Positions 1 through 9,117 are shown, numbered from the stretch's first letter. The stretch: DNA of 64,000 nucleotides from Cytobacillus horneckiae (GCF_002835735.1 NZ_PISD01000027.1:33375-97374); one strand, 5' to 3'. Notes: generated by a model from the letters alone, not told the origin. Translations and numbers: made by a program.

Positions 1-1
1 G

Positions 2-319
2 AATATTAAAGGTGTTCTTGGTGTGTGTGTAGACGAAGGAGAGGCTGAAGGAAGTATTGATTATTGGATTGCTGTTGAATCAACAGAGGAAACATCAGCA
101 CAATTTGAAAAAGTAGAAATTCCAGCATCCAAATGGGTTGTATTTGAAGTTAGCGGCGAAATGCCGGAAGCAATGCAAAGCACGTGGAAAAAAATATTCT
201 CAGAATGGTTTCCAACGAGCGGCTACGAGCATGCAGGCACGCCAGAGATGGAAGTATACCCTGAGGACGGATCTGATTCCAGCGAATTCTACTCAGAAAT
301 ATGGATACCGGTAAAATAA
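2..319 (+). CDS. C-terminal fragment of a GyrI-like effector-binding protein
   Basis: The frame is open to the left edge of the window, so the start lies outside and only the last 105 residues are present. A GTG at 23 is unlikely to be the true start because in-frame codons before it (N-I-K-G-V-L-G) fit the same domain. The pattern G-V-C-V-D-E...D-Y-W-I-A-V-E followed by W-V-V-F-E and ...W-F-P-T-S-G-Y-E-H resembles the GyrI-like small-molecule-binding domain. That domain is found at the C-terminus of AraC- and MerR-type activators or alone. Whether a DNA-binding domain precedes it cannot be seen. A strong terminator follows directly. Confidence 0.7.
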   Translation, partial: NIKGVLGVCVDEGEAEGSIDYWIAVESTEETSAQFEKVEIPASKWVVFEVSGEMPEAMQSTWKKIFSEWFPTSGYEHAGTPEMEVYPEDGSDSSEFYSEIWIPVK

Positions 320-334
320 TTTACCGTCAGCCTT

Positions 335-366
335 AATCCCGCCTTTTGGTTAGGCGGGATTTTTTC
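335..366 (+). terminator. Rho-independent terminator
   Basis: A perfect 9-bp stem (aatcccgcc/ggcgggatt) with a short loop is followed by a T run. It ends the effector-binding gene. Confidence 0.9.
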
Positions 367-471
367 TGTGAGCATGCCCTATGAATGATGAAAAAAGACG
401 AAGCTTTTTCTTCGTAGTTTTGAAGAAAGAGTCCAATAAATCTTCTTAAACAGGTAAAATAGTGGATGTGA

Positions 472-957
472 AATCGCCCGTTCGCTGCGCAAAGGTCCAC
501 AGAAGGTAGAAGAAAAGTCATCTCATCGCCCGTTCGCAGTGGAAAGATCTGCAGAAGGTAGAAGAGAAGCGTCCTCATCGCCCGTTCGTTGCATAAAGCT
601 CCACAGAAGGTAGAAGAGAAGCGTCCTCATCGTCCGTTCGCTGTATAAAGCTCCACAGAAGGTAGAAGAGAAGCGTCCTCATCGCCCGTTCGTTGCATAA
701 AGCTCCACAGAAGGTAGAAGAGAAGCGTCCTCATCGCCCGTTCTCTGCGCAAAGATCCATAGAAGGTAGAAGAGAAGCGTCCTCATCGCCCGTTCGCTGC
801 GCAAATGTCCTCAGATGGTAGAAGAAAAGTCATCTCATCGCCCGTTCGCAACGCAATAATCCTTAGAAGGTAGAAGAGAAGTCAATACATCGCCGATTCC
901 CTATTAAATGATTCGCAAATGGTCGAAAAGGAGACGTCAAATTACTCGTTCGAATAA
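472..957. repeat. Tandem array of 52-bp repeats (about 9 copies)
   Basis: Units start at 472, 524, 576, 628, 680, 732, 784, 836 and 888, with a trailing partial unit near 940. Each begins close to catcgcccgttcg and contains cagaaggtagaagagaag. The middle copies (576-783) are nearly identical, while the outer ones, especially 888-939, have diverged. Unit length is not a multiple of three and no long open frame runs through the array, so it is not a protein repeat. There are no unique spacers between units, so it is not a CRISPR array. The rest of the 320-1088 gap holds only the terminator upstream and unremarkable sequence downstream (958-1088). Confidence 0.9.
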
Positions 958-1088
958 TAGGCAGCTAGACTAACACCTACCACCGAGAAGTGGATGAGAG
1001 AAGCGTGCTTTACGAGAGACAAAATCAATATAGGAAAAAACCGACATCCAGAAGAAAAAATGTACTTCCGAACACCGGTTTATAATCA

Positions 1089-2303
1089 TTATGCGCTAGT
1101 TGTCGAACGATTGTCCTGCTGCAATACAAACTGGTTTCTGCCTGCCCCTATACCTGCAAAAGTAAATAGGACCGCAATCATAATCAAGAGAATAAGAGGG
1201 ATTGACCAGCTATGAGTGATGTCGTAAATATATCCAAGTAAAGAAGGGCCGATTGCTGCAAGTAAATAACCAATCGATTGCGCCATTCCGGATAAATCAG
1301 CTGCTTGTTTTGCGTCTGTTGCCCTTAGGCTGATTAAAGTTAAAGAGTGGCTAATAGCAGCACCAAGCGCCAAGCCGACTAGTAGAATACTCATCATGAT
1401 TACCGGAAATTGTTTTCCGAATAAGAGACCGACTAATCCCGCAATCATCGTTGCTCCGATGCCAAGAGCAATCCCTTTTTGATGGGAAAGTCGATCAGCG
1501 ATAATAGGGATCAAAAAACTGGTCGGCAGTCCGGCGTATTGCATAACGGTTACCATCCATCCGGCAGATTCAATAGTCATGCCGCGATTTGTTAATAATT
1601 CTGGCAGCCAAGTGCAGAAGCTGAAAAACACAAAAGATTGCAGCCCCATAAATAATGTAATCTGCCATGCAATGGGTGATTTCCAAAGTGAAGAACGAGA
1701 CCGTACTAATGTAGCTTTCTTTTCTTGATGGGGCTGTTTTTTAACATGCGGGAGCCAAAATAAGATTGCCAATACAGTTAGAATTGCCCACATATTCAAC
1801 GCTGACGGCCATTCCAACGAACCATGTGCCAAAGTAATGCTAATGCCAGGAGCAAGTCCGGCAAAGATGCCCATCGATAACGTATACACACCAGTCATCA
1901 ATCCAACCTTTAATGGATAATTTTCCTTCACTAAACTAGGAAGAAGCACATTGCAAATGGCTATCCCGACACCTATAAAAATCGTTCCTAAAAATAACAA
2001 GAAGAGAATGCCGGAAGAACGAAGCATGATGCCTGTCCCTAAAATAAGCAAGCCAAGCAAAACAGCGATTTCACTGCCGAATTTTTTCGAAATTTTTGGA
2101 GCAAATGGCGAAATACAAGCAAAAGCCAGCAATGGCAGGGTAGTTAATAAGCCGGCGACACCATTAGAAAATCCTAAATCCTCCCTAATGGAGCTTATAA
2201 GCGGACCAATGGACGTAATCGCCGGTCTCAAATTAAATGAAACAACAATAATTCCGAAAAAGAAAAATAATTTCCGTCTAGCTTCTGTATGAACTAGAGC
2301 CAT
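1089..2303 (-). CDS. MFS transporter, CynX/NimT family
   Basis: A 404-residue polytopic membrane protein of the major facilitator superfamily, with about twelve hydrophobic segments. The N-terminal S-F-N-L-R-P-A-I-T-S-I-G-P signature is typical of the CynX/NimT (cyanate/nitroimidazole) branch, which includes B. subtilis YycB and YfhI. A good ribosome binding site (AAAGGAG) lies 7 nt before the ATG. Substrate cannot be read from sequence; family members handle cyanate, nitroimidazoles or unknown small molecules. It stands alone, facing the tandem repeat array. Confidence 0.85.
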   Translation of the reverse strand: MALVHTEARRKLFFFFGIIVVSFNLRPAITSIGPLISSIREDLGFSNGVAGLLTTLPLLAFACISPFAPKISKKFGSEIAVLLGLLILGTGIMLRSSGILFLLFLGTIFIGVGIAICNVLLPSLVKENYPLKVGLMTGVYTLSMGIFAGLAPGISITLAHGSLEWPSALNMWAILTVLAILFWLPHVKKQPHQEKKATLVRSRSSLWKSPIAWQITLFMGLQSFVFFSFCTWLPELLTNRGMTIESAGWMVTVMQYAGLPTSFLIPIIADRLSHQKGIALGIGATMIAGLVGLLFGKQFPVIMMSILLVGLALGAAISHSLTLISLRATDAKQAADLSGMAQSIGYLLAAIGPSLLGYIYDITHSWSIPLILLIMIAVLFTFAGIGAGRNQFVLQQDNRSTTSA

Positions 2304-2383
2304 AATTAAACTCCTTTATGTAGATGTAATAATTTTGAAGACGGATATATTATAATGAAAATTCAGATTTTTGTATAGACCCA

Positions 2384-2416
2384 TAAAAAAAGGAGGCTTA
2401 TTCAAAAAAGTCTCCT
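2384..2416 (-). terminator. Rho-independent terminator (minus strand)
   Basis: On the minus strand an imperfect 7-bp stem (AGGAGAC/GCCTCCT) is followed by seven T residues, 12 nt past the stop of the 108-residue gene. Confidence 0.65.
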
Positions 2417-2427
2417 CGAATGTCTCT

Positions 2428-2754
2428 TTAATTTTTTCCTTTAGGCGTAGCCATAGTTCTGTAAATTTGGGTTGTCATACTTCCCTGTACAATATTTTCA
2501 ATAAAGAAGTCGCTGATCATTTTTTTATAATCCTCATCTTCAAACATCTTTTTATTTTGCAGCTCCATTTCTGCTAATCCTTCATACTTAATTAAAAAGC
2601 TGTATGTATGGTCATTGCCGCTGATTGGAGATAAAATCTCAATCTCATGACTAAAATTCTCATTGCGGAAATTTTTAATGCAGTTTAGATTTTCTAGTGC
2701 TTCTTGAAATTGCTCCTGTTTGATTTGAAATGTTTGATAAACATAAACGGTCAT
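2428..2754 (-). CDS. Small protein, possible dimeric alpha/beta-barrel (ABM-like) fold
   Basis: A 108-residue soluble protein. The opening V-Y-V-Y-Q-T-F-Q-I-K, the central alternation of short strands and acidic helices, and the ending around V-Q-G-S-M-T-T-Q-I-Y-R recall the ferredoxin-like dimeric barrel of antibiotic-biosynthesis monooxygenase and NIPSNAP-type proteins. The match is by pattern only and no catalytic residue can be named. It is divergent from the XRE-cupin regulator and the hydantoinase operon, with about 210 AT-rich bases between them, so co-regulation is possible but unproven. Confidence 0.5.
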   Translation of the reverse strand: MTVYVYQTFQIKQEQFQEALENLNCIKNFRNENFSHEIEILSPISGNDHTYSFLIKYEGLAEMELQNKKMFEDEDYKKMISDFFIENIVQGSMTTQIYRTMATPKGKN

Positions 2755-2911
2755 CTCTAACGCCCCTACTAAAGATTTTTATGAATATTTTATTTTGTGC
2801 TGTATTAAGCATGCTTATTCAATAAAGACAAAATATGCTCATATTAAATTATAATATTCTTTCAATTATGAAAATATTGTGATAGTATGTTGTTAATTAC
2901 AGTATTACTAA

Positions 2912-2931
2912 AATTAATTATTGTATTAATT
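2912..2931. promoter_or_regulatory. Inverted repeat, candidate operator for the XRE-cupin regulator
   Basis: Seven-base arms aattaat/attaatt separated by 6 nt lie 35 bases before the regulator start, within an AT-rich intergenic region between divergent genes. A TATACT at 2939-2944 could be a -10 element. The low sequence complexity makes this tentative. Confidence 0.3.
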
Positions 2932-2965
2932 AAAAAAATATACTTATACTGTAAAGGAGTTAAAT

Positions 2966-3508
2966 ATGGATGAAATTTACAAAAAGATTAAAGAATTAAG
3001 GATTCAAAACGGTCTGACACTAAAGGATTTAAGTGAGAAAACAGATCTTTCAATCAGTTTTCTGTCACAAGTAGAAAGGGGAGCTTCTTCACTTGCAATA
3101 ACTTCACTAAAGAAAATTGCTGATTCTTTAAATGTGAAGATTACTGACTTTTTTGAAAATGAACCTAATCATTCTTATTTGGTAAAAGAAGGAGAACAAA
3201 AACCATTTAAAATAGAAGGTTCAGCATTTACTTATACACGATTGAGCGGTCAGTTTTCGGGAAGAACGCTAGAACCAATGATCGTTTCTTTAAAGCCTAA
3301 CCAATCTTCCATTCAGCAATATAGCCATCCTGGTGAGGAATTTTATTATGTATTAAAAGGTGCTGTCATTTTTACGGTTGATGGAACAGACTATTTTATG
3401 AAAAAGGGAGATTCAATCCATTTCCCTTCTAGTTCTCAGCATACAATGGAAAACCCTTTAAGTGATGAATCAGTCATTTTATGCGTGTTAACACCAGTTA
3501 TTTTTTAA
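2966..3508 (+). CDS. XRE-family regulator with C-terminal cupin sensor domain
   Basis: A 180-residue protein. An XRE-type helix-turn-helix occupies residues about 7-60 (G-L-T-L-K-D-L-S...S-F-L-S-Q-V-E-R-G). A cupin_2 barrel occupies about 105-175 (H-P-G-E-E-F-Y-Y-V-L-K-G and G-D-S-I-H-F-P). Proteins of this layout usually control the adjacent catabolic operon, with the cupin binding a small ligand. The ATG is preceded by AAAGGAG at ideal spacing. It is the first gene of a co-directional set with hyuA, hyuB and a small cupin gene, only 22 bases before hyuA, so it probably controls that operon and itself. Confidence 0.9.
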   Translation: MDEIYKKIKELRIQNGLTLKDLSEKTDLSISFLSQVERGASSLAITSLKKIADSLNVKITDFFENEPNHSYLVKEGEQKPFKIEGSAFTYTRLSGQFSGRTLEPMIVSLKPNQSSIQQYSHPGEEFYYVLKGAVIFTVDGTDYFMKKGDSIHFPSSSQHTMENPLSDESVILCVLTPVIF

Positions 3509-3530
3509 CAATAATAGGAAGGTGAAAAAG

Positions 3531-5576
3531 ATGAGAGTAGCAACAGATATTGGCGGAACATTCACAGATTTAGTATACGTGAATGAAGATGGTGAAATAG
3601 GTGTCGCAAAAAGTCATACTACACCCCCTAATTTTGAAAAAGGTGTAATTGATGTCGTAGAAAAGAGTGGTGTTGATTACAGTGATATTAAAACATTTAT
3701 ACATGGAACGACAGTCATAATTAATACGTTAACAGAAAGAAAAGGTGTAAAAACAGGACTAATTACAACTAAAGGCTTTCGTGATGTTCTGGAAATTGCC
3801 CGCGGAAATCGGCCAGATCTATTTAATTTAATGTACCAGAAGCCACAGCCTTTTGTAGAAAGGTTTTTACGTCAAGAGGTTGAAGAAAGGCTTAACTATA
3901 AAGGTGAGGTTGTTACACCTTTGCGTGAGGAAGATGTTACTACCATAATTCAATACTTCAAAAAGGAGAAGGTTGCTGCTATTGCAGTTTCATTTATGCA
4001 TGCATATATTAACCCGATTCATGAAGAGAAAGTAGTTCGGATGGTTAAGGAGCTGTGGCCGGAGGTGGCTATAACAGCTTCTCATGAAGTAACGAAAGAA
4101 TGGCGTGAATATGAGCGAACGAATACAACTGTATTAAATTCATATGTAAAACCAATCGCTGCATCCTATGTAAACAGATTAAATAATAAATTGGAAGAGA
4201 AGAAAACTTATAGCCAAAACTATATCATGCAATCAAATGGTGGAACAACAACATTTGAAAACGCAAAGGTAACGCCGATAAATATGGTGGAATCAGGCCC
4301 GGTAGCAGGGATTTATGGAGCTGCAGTGCTTGGAGAGTTAATTGGTGAAAAAAATATTATTGCGTTTGATATCGGCGGAACGACTGCTAAATGTTCATTA
4401 ATTAATAATGGAGAAGTAAAAGTATCTACGGATTATTATATTGAGCGAGATGAGAGAAAGGCTGGCTATCCAATTAAAGTTCCGGTTGTTGATATTGTTG
4501 AAATCGGGAATGGCGGCGGTTCTATTGCTTGGATAGATGATGCCCGATCATTAAAAGTAGGGCCTCAATCTGCCGGTGCATTGCCAGGACCAGTAGCATA
4601 TGGACAAGGAGGGATAAATCCAACCACAACTGACGCAAATTTAGTCATTGGGAGATTATCACCTGATAATTTTGATTATTCTGTAGATATGGAATCGGTT
4701 AAAGCCGCGATTAGGGATAAAATCGCGAATCCATTTGAGTTAAGTGTTGAGGATGCTGCTTTAGGAATCATTCGGATTGCCAATTCTAATATGCTTAATG
4801 CGCTTAAGCTGATTTCTATTAGGAAAGGTCATAATCCGAGAGATTTCACGCTAGTTGCCTTTGGTGGCGGCGGTTCAATGCATGCTCCAGCTCTAGCAAA
4901 AGAACTTGGCGTGAGAAAGGTTATTGTTCCTGTAGCTTCTTCTGTATTCTCAGCTTGGGGAATGCTGATGACAGATTTAAGGCATGATTATATTCAAACC
5001 TTTATTAGACGCCTGAACAGTATTGATTTGAGAGAGATGAATGCTGTGTGGGAAAAGGTAGAAATGGATGCCTACACTCAATTTAAGGGTGAAGGCATAG
5101 ATGAGAGCAACGTGTTATTTTCCCGATTTGCTGACATTCGTTATTTAGGGCAGGAACATACAGTTAAGGTACCCGTACCGTCGGGAGACTGGACAGCAGG
5201 TACGATAGAAGAAGTGATTAATAGCTTCGAAGATTTACATGAACAGCACTTTACATTCAAGTTAGAGGGTACTGCAACTGAAGTCGTTAACATTCATTTA
5301 ACAGCTTTCGGAAAAGTTTTTAAACCGGAATTGAAAAAAATAGATCAGAGAGGACTTTCTCTCGAAGAGGCAATGATTCATATACGCAAGGTTTATTTTG
5401 AGGATCACGGTTGGATGGATACGAAAGTTTATGAGAGAAATAAGCTGGGGACGGATGCAGTAATAGAAGGACCAGCAATTATTGAAGAGCCGTCAGCTTC
5501 TACAGTGATATATCCGAAGCAAGTTCTAACTATAGATGTTTATGGAAATCTAGTGATTGATACGGGGGTGCAATAA
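3531..5576 (+). CDS. hyuA: Hydantoinase/oxoprolinase subunit A (HyuA-type)
   Basis: A 681-residue ATP-dependent amide hydrolase subunit. The N-terminus carries the sugar-kinase-like phosphate loop D-I-G-G-T-F-T-D (residues 6-13). A second actin-like motif, F-D-I-G-G-T-T-A-K, comes in mid-protein, then F-G-G-G-G-S-M-H-A-P. These are hallmarks of the hydantoinase A / 5-oxoprolinase / acetone carboxylase family. The chosen ATG sits 5 nt after AGGAAGGTG; an in-frame GTG at 3522 overlaps that ribosome binding site and is rejected. With HyuB it would couple ATP hydrolysis to opening of a cyclic amide such as N-methylhydantoin, 5-oxoproline or a lactam. The exact substrate is not deducible. The stop is 2 bases before hyuB. 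Confidence 0.9.
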   Translation: MRVATDIGGTFTDLVYVNEDGEIGVAKSHTTPPNFEKGVIDVVEKSGVDYSDIKTFIHGTTVIINTLTERKGVKTGLITTKGFRDVLEIARGNRPDLFNLMYQKPQPFVERFLRQEVEERLNYKGEVVTPLREEDVTTIIQYFKKEKVAAIAVSFMHAYINPIHEEKVVRMVKELWPEVAITASHEVTKEWREYERTNTTVLNSYVKPIAASYVNRLNNKLEEKKTYSQNYIMQSNGGTTTFENAKVTPINMVESGPVAGIYGAAVLGELIGEKNIIAFDIGGTTAKCSLINNGEVKVSTDYYIERDERKAGYPIKVPVVDIVEIGNGGGSIAWIDDARSLKVGPQSAGALPGPVAYGQGGINPTTTDANLVIGRLSPDNFDYSVDMESVKAAIRDKIANPFELSVEDAALGIIRIANSNMLNALKLISIRKGHNPRDFTLVAFGGGGSMHAPALAKELGVRKVIVPVASSVFSAWGMLMTDLRHDYIQTFIRRLNSIDLREMNAVWEKVEMDAYTQFKGEGIDESNVLFSRFADIRYLGQEHTVKVPVPSGDWTAGTIEEVINSFEDLHEQHFTFKLEGTATEVVNIHLTAFGKVFKPELKKIDQRGLSLEEAMIHIRKVYFEDHGWMDTKVYERNKLGTDAVIEGPAIIEEPSASTVIYPKQVLTIDVYGNLVIDTGVQ

Positions 5577-5578
5577 TT

Positions 5579-7303
5579 ATGGCGCAGACTGTCAAGGTTG
5601 ATCCGTTTACACAAGAGATTGTCAAAGATTCACTCATTGCAATTGGAGATGAAATGTTTATTGCTTTGGCAAAGACTTCTATGAGCCCAATCATTTATGA
5701 GGTGCTTGATTATGCAAGCGGCTTGCTGGACAGCAAAGGCCAGCTGCTTACACAAGGAAATGGTGTAACTGGCTTTATAGGCATGTTAACATTTATGGTA
5801 AAGCAAACTTTGGAAAAGTTTGGGGAAGGCGACCTGAAGCCTGGAGACATAATTATCATTAATGATTCATATGGAGGCGGAGGTTCTCATTTATCTGATG
5901 TCGGATTAGTTATGCCGATATTTCATGAAGGAGAAATAGTGGCGTTTTCCGCCAATAAGGCACATTGGACCGAAGTGGGCGGGAAGGATCCAGGCTCTTT
6001 CAGTAATGATGCAACAGATATTTTCCAGGAAGGCATGCAATTTCCTTGTGTAAAATTATACGATGAAGGAACGATTAACCAAGCACTAGTTGATATTATT
6101 AAGGCGAATGTAAGGTTTCCTGATTTGTCATTAGGTGATCTATGGGCACAAGTGGCAGCATTGAAAACCGGAGAAAAGCGTGTGAAAGAGCTATGTGACA
6201 AGCATGGAAAAGAAACTATCCTAAACTCTATTGATTACTTGCTTAATCATGGTGAAGCTCTTGCAAAAATCGGTTTGCGTAAATTGCCGCAAGGAGTTTT
6301 TGAATCAGAAGGGTTTATTGATGATGATGGCTTCGGAAATGGACCTTTTAAAATAAAAGTTAAGGTAACAATAACAGAGGAGAAATTTATAGCTGACTTC
6401 CGTGGAAGCCATCCTCAAGTACCTGGACCTGTTAACTGTTCCTATACTGCGCTAGTTTCTGCGGTCCGAACAATTTTCCTGGCGTTGACGAATCCTTCGC
6501 AGGATGCTAACGAGGGAGTGTTTAGGCCATTGGAAGTAATAACAGATAAGGGATCTATTCTTTCAGCAGAACGGCCAGCTCCAGTATCAATTTATTTCGA
6601 AAGTATGCAGGCAGGAGCAGATTTAATTTGGAAATCATTGGCGCCGCTTGTTCCTGAACGACTCACGGCAGGGCATTTATTGTCTGTTTGCTCGGTCGTT
6701 TTATCAGGAAATCATCAAGATACTAATGAACCATTTCTTATTGTTGAGCCTTCAGTTGGAGGCTGGGGAGCTGGGGAAGGACAAGATGGAGCGAGAGGAC
6801 AATTTTGCATAGGTGATGGCGAAACCTATAATGTGCCAATAGAAGTGGCAGAAACTCGTTATGGAATCATGGTAGATGAATATAGCCTTCGCAACGATGG
6901 AGCCGGGGCTGGGAAGTATATTGGTGGTTCAGGGGTAATTCGTTCTTATAGGGCGATGTCGGATAATCAAAGTATTTCTGTTACCTTTGGACGAAATAAA
7001 TTTGCCCCTTGGGGAAGTAATGGTGGTAAAGATGGATCAGCAAATGAGTTCATCGTCGAGAAAGCAAATGGTGAAAAGGATGGTCCATATGGAATTTATG
7101 CAAGGTATCCACTTAATAAAGGTGATGTAGTAAAGCTAATTACCGCCACCGGTGGTGGTTATGGTAATCCGTTTGAACGTTCTCCTGAAATGGTATTAAA
7201 TGATGTGAAAAATGGATACATTTCATTAGAGCAGGCCAGTGAAGATTTTGGGGTTGAAATTGATAAAGATAGTTTTGAAATATTACAGATTAATAGAAAG
7301 TAA
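5579..7303 (+). CDS. hyuB: Hydantoinase/oxoprolinase subunit B (HyuB-type)
   Basis: A 574-residue partner of HyuA. Family hallmarks include I-N-D-S-Y-G-G-G-G-S-H-L-S-D-V near residue 100, F-R-G-S-H-P-Q-V-P-G-P-V-N-C in the middle, and a glycine-rich stretch G-G-W-G-A-G-E-G-Q-D-G-A-R-G towards the C-terminal half, as in hydantoinase B and the B half of 5-oxoprolinase. The separate A and B genes in direct succession match N-methylhydantoinase, caprolactamase and archaeal/bacterial oxoprolinase organisation. A GGGGG stretch shortly before the ATG can serve as ribosome binding site. Length is ordinary for the family. Confidence 0.9.
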   Translation: MAQTVKVDPFTQEIVKDSLIAIGDEMFIALAKTSMSPIIYEVLDYASGLLDSKGQLLTQGNGVTGFIGMLTFMVKQTLEKFGEGDLKPGDIIIINDSYGGGGSHLSDVGLVMPIFHEGEIVAFSANKAHWTEVGGKDPGSFSNDATDIFQEGMQFPCVKLYDEGTINQALVDIIKANVRFPDLSLGDLWAQVAALKTGEKRVKELCDKHGKETILNSIDYLLNHGEALAKIGLRKLPQGVFESEGFIDDDGFGNGPFKIKVKVTITEEKFIADFRGSHPQVPGPVNCSYTALVSAVRTIFLALTNPSQDANEGVFRPLEVITDKGSILSAERPAPVSIYFESMQAGADLIWKSLAPLVPERLTAGHLLSVCSVVLSGNHQDTNEPFLIVEPSVGGWGAGEGQDGARGQFCIGDGETYNVPIEVAETRYGIMVDEYSLRNDGAGAGKYIGGSGVIRSYRAMSDNQSISVTFGRNKFAPWGSNGGKDGSANEFIVEKANGEKDGPYGIYARYPLNKGDVVKLITATGGGYGNPFERSPEMVLNDVKNGYISLEQASEDFGVEIDKDSFEILQINRK

Positions 7304-7320
7304 TTATTAAGGAGAAAGAG

Positions 7321-7647
7321 ATGGAAATCATTAAACTGAAAGACTTACTTAATAACGGTGAACATCAAACAGTATTAAGCTTATTTAATCAAGATGTGAA
7401 AGATGGAAGGATCACAATGGGAACAGCAACGATTCTGCCAGGAGAAAGAGTACCAAAAGAAGGTGCGTCAAAACATCGTGAGAATGAATATTCAGTAATT
7501 GTAAAAGGATCAATTGTTACAAAAACGGGCGGTAAAACGGTAATTGTCAAAAGCGGAGAGGCAACATTCATTCCTGCATGGCAAGAGCATGTTTCTTATA
7601 ACGAGAGCGAAGAAAGCTGTGAAGTTGTGTGGGTACTCGTTGGCTGA
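7321..7647 (+). CDS. Small cupin-domain protein
   Basis: A 108-residue single-domain cupin: P-G-E-R-V-P-K-E-G...H-R-E-N-E-Y-S-V-I-V-K-G and S-G-E-A-T-F-I-P-A-W-Q-E-H-V are the two conserved cupin motifs, with histidines placed for metal binding. AAGGAG precedes the ATG by 7 nt. It is the last gene before a terminator and is co-transcribed with hyuAB by position. Small cupins beside hydantoinase genes may act as isomerases, racemase-like helpers or ligand sensors. Its role here is unknown. Confidence 0.8.
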   Translation: MEIIKLKDLLNNGEHQTVLSLFNQDVKDGRITMGTATILPGERVPKEGASKHRENEYSVIVKGSIVTKTGGKTVIVKSGEATFIPAWQEHVSYNESEESCEVVWVLVG

Positions 7648-7650
7648 ATA

Positions 7651-7679
7651 AAAAACCCTGAGGTTTTCAGGGTTTTTTT
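7651..7679 (+). terminator. Rho-independent terminator of the hyu operon
   Basis: The stem aaaaaccctga/tcagggttttt is followed by T residues, directly after the small cupin gene. Confidence 0.9.
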
Positions 7680-7728
7680 AACTAAAAATAACAGAATATT
7701 AAAAATATACAAGGTGGAGGAAAAAAGG

Positions 7729-9063
7729 ATGGCAGAAAATAAGATTAAAGACGAAGCGTTAGTTCCCGTACCATTAAATGAAAGGCAGCACTGGATTACA
7801 CCTGCAATGATCTTCGGGGGATTGGAATTTTCTATTCCAGTGTTAATGGTTGGAGCTACATTGGCTGCGAGCTTTGGGCTTGGGCAAGTATTCCTTATTC
7901 TAATTGTCGCAATGTTAGTCGTTCAGTGGATTGGAAATGCATTACAAGGCCATATTGGTGCCAAGACAGGTCTATCCTCTTCAGTCATTGCTAGAACAAG
8001 CTTTGGATCAACACAAGCCCGGTTTATTGTAGGATTTACCATATTTTTTGTGTCAATGGGGTGGTGGGCAGTACAAACAGCAGTAGCAGGGAATGCACTT
8101 TCAGCTATGATTGGTATCGATTATACTAACAATTGGCTCGCGTGGGCAACTGTAACTACGTTGGCCGGAATTTCATTTGCTATACCTTCAATACTAGGAT
8201 ACTCTTCGATGAAGTGGACAGATTATATCGCCGTACCAGCTGGACTTCTTTTGGTAGCAGCAGGTATATTTTATGCATTAAGAAATACAGGATGGCAGGA
8301 AATAATCAACTGGAGTCCTGCATCTTCAATGACAATTCTCGCGGCAATTAGCTTAGTAATTGGCATAAATGTATCGCAATGGGTCATTGCATCCGACTAT
8401 ACAAGGTATGCTAAACCGAATAAAAAGGATTCAATTTTAATTCCATTAGGAATCATCGGTGTAGGCTTTCCATTATTCTTAGTAGGTTTTGTTATGTCTG
8501 TTGGCGTAGGTGACGCTGATATTGTAAATGTGATGATGAATTTAGGCTTTCCTGTTTGGGGCTTCCTAATATTATGGTTTGCAACATGGACAAGCCAGCT
8601 TGTGAATAACTATAGTATGGGATTGGCACTAGCAAATATGTTTAATGTTAACTCCAATAAAGGGCGGGTAGTACTAACTATTATAGGAACAATTCTATCA
8701 ATTTTTTTGGCATTGGCAGGCATACTGGATTATTTTATGGATTTTTTAAATATGACAGCGCTTATTTATCCAGCGATTGCAGGAATTATGTTTGCTGATT
8801 TCTTTTTTATACGTAAGCAAAAATGGATAGATAACAATGGTTGGAATTGGATGGCTACCATTGGCTTAGTTTTTGGAGTGGTTGTAGGGTATATCACTCA
8901 ATATGTTACACCATTTGGAATTCCAGCAATTCAATCTCTAATTGTTTCAAGCATTATTTATTTAGCGGCCATGCGATTAAAAGCAAAAATTGCCCCTGAT
9001 CAATTTACTGCAGCTCCCTCATTAAAAGATTCCGAAGAGGCTAGGGTAAATAATTTAAAGTGA
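7729..9063 (+). CDS. NCS1-family (CodB-like) nucleobase/hydantoin permease
   Basis: A 444-residue membrane protein with about twelve hydrophobic segments. The N-terminal P-L-N-E-R-Q-H-W-I-T-P-A-M-I-F-G-G-L-E-F and later A-S-D-Y-T-R-Y-A are typical of CodB-like nucleobase:cation symporter-1 transporters, a family that also includes the hydantoin carrier Mhp1. The ATG at 7729 lies 8 nt after GGTGGAGG; the upstream GTG at 7714 is inside that site. Placed right after the hyu operon, it is the natural candidate to import that operon's cyclic substrate. Cytosine or allantoin transport are alternatives. Confidence 0.85.
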   Translation: MAENKIKDEALVPVPLNERQHWITPAMIFGGLEFSIPVLMVGATLAASFGLGQVFLILIVAMLVVQWIGNALQGHIGAKTGLSSSVIARTSFGSTQARFIVGFTIFFVSMGWWAVQTAVAGNALSAMIGIDYTNNWLAWATVTTLAGISFAIPSILGYSSMKWTDYIAVPAGLLLVAAGIFYALRNTGWQEIINWSPASSMTILAAISLVIGINVSQWVIASDYTRYAKPNKKDSILIPLGIIGVGFPLFLVGFVMSVGVGDADIVNVMMNLGFPVWGFLILWFATWTSQLVNNYSMGLALANMFNVNSNKGRVVLTIIGTILSIFLALAGILDYFMDFLNMTALIYPAIAGIMFADFFFIRKQKWIDNNGWNWMATIGLVFGVVVGYITQYVTPFGIPAIQSLIVSSIIYLAAMRLKAKIAPDQFTAAPSLKDSEEARVNNLK

Positions 9064-9087
9064 AGAAAATAATTTTGAAATAGGATA

Positions 9088-9117
9088 TAAAAAAGGCATC
9101 TGAATACTCAGATGCCT
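9088..9117 (-). terminator. Terminator between convergent genes
   Basis: A perfect 10-bp stem (aggcatctga/tcagatgcct) with a 4-base loop. On the minus strand it is followed by TTTTTT, so it chiefly ends the MltG-like gene. On the plus strand it lies just past the permease and may act there too. Confidence 0.85.

Noticed and set aside
472..957. CRISPR array
   Set aside because: Repeats are contiguous 52-bp units without unique spacers, lack a typical CRISPR repeat, and no cas genes are present.
1951..2292. 113-codon plus-strand frame opposite the MFS transporter
   Set aside because: It lies wholly within the transporter gene and lacks a ribosome binding site or family character.
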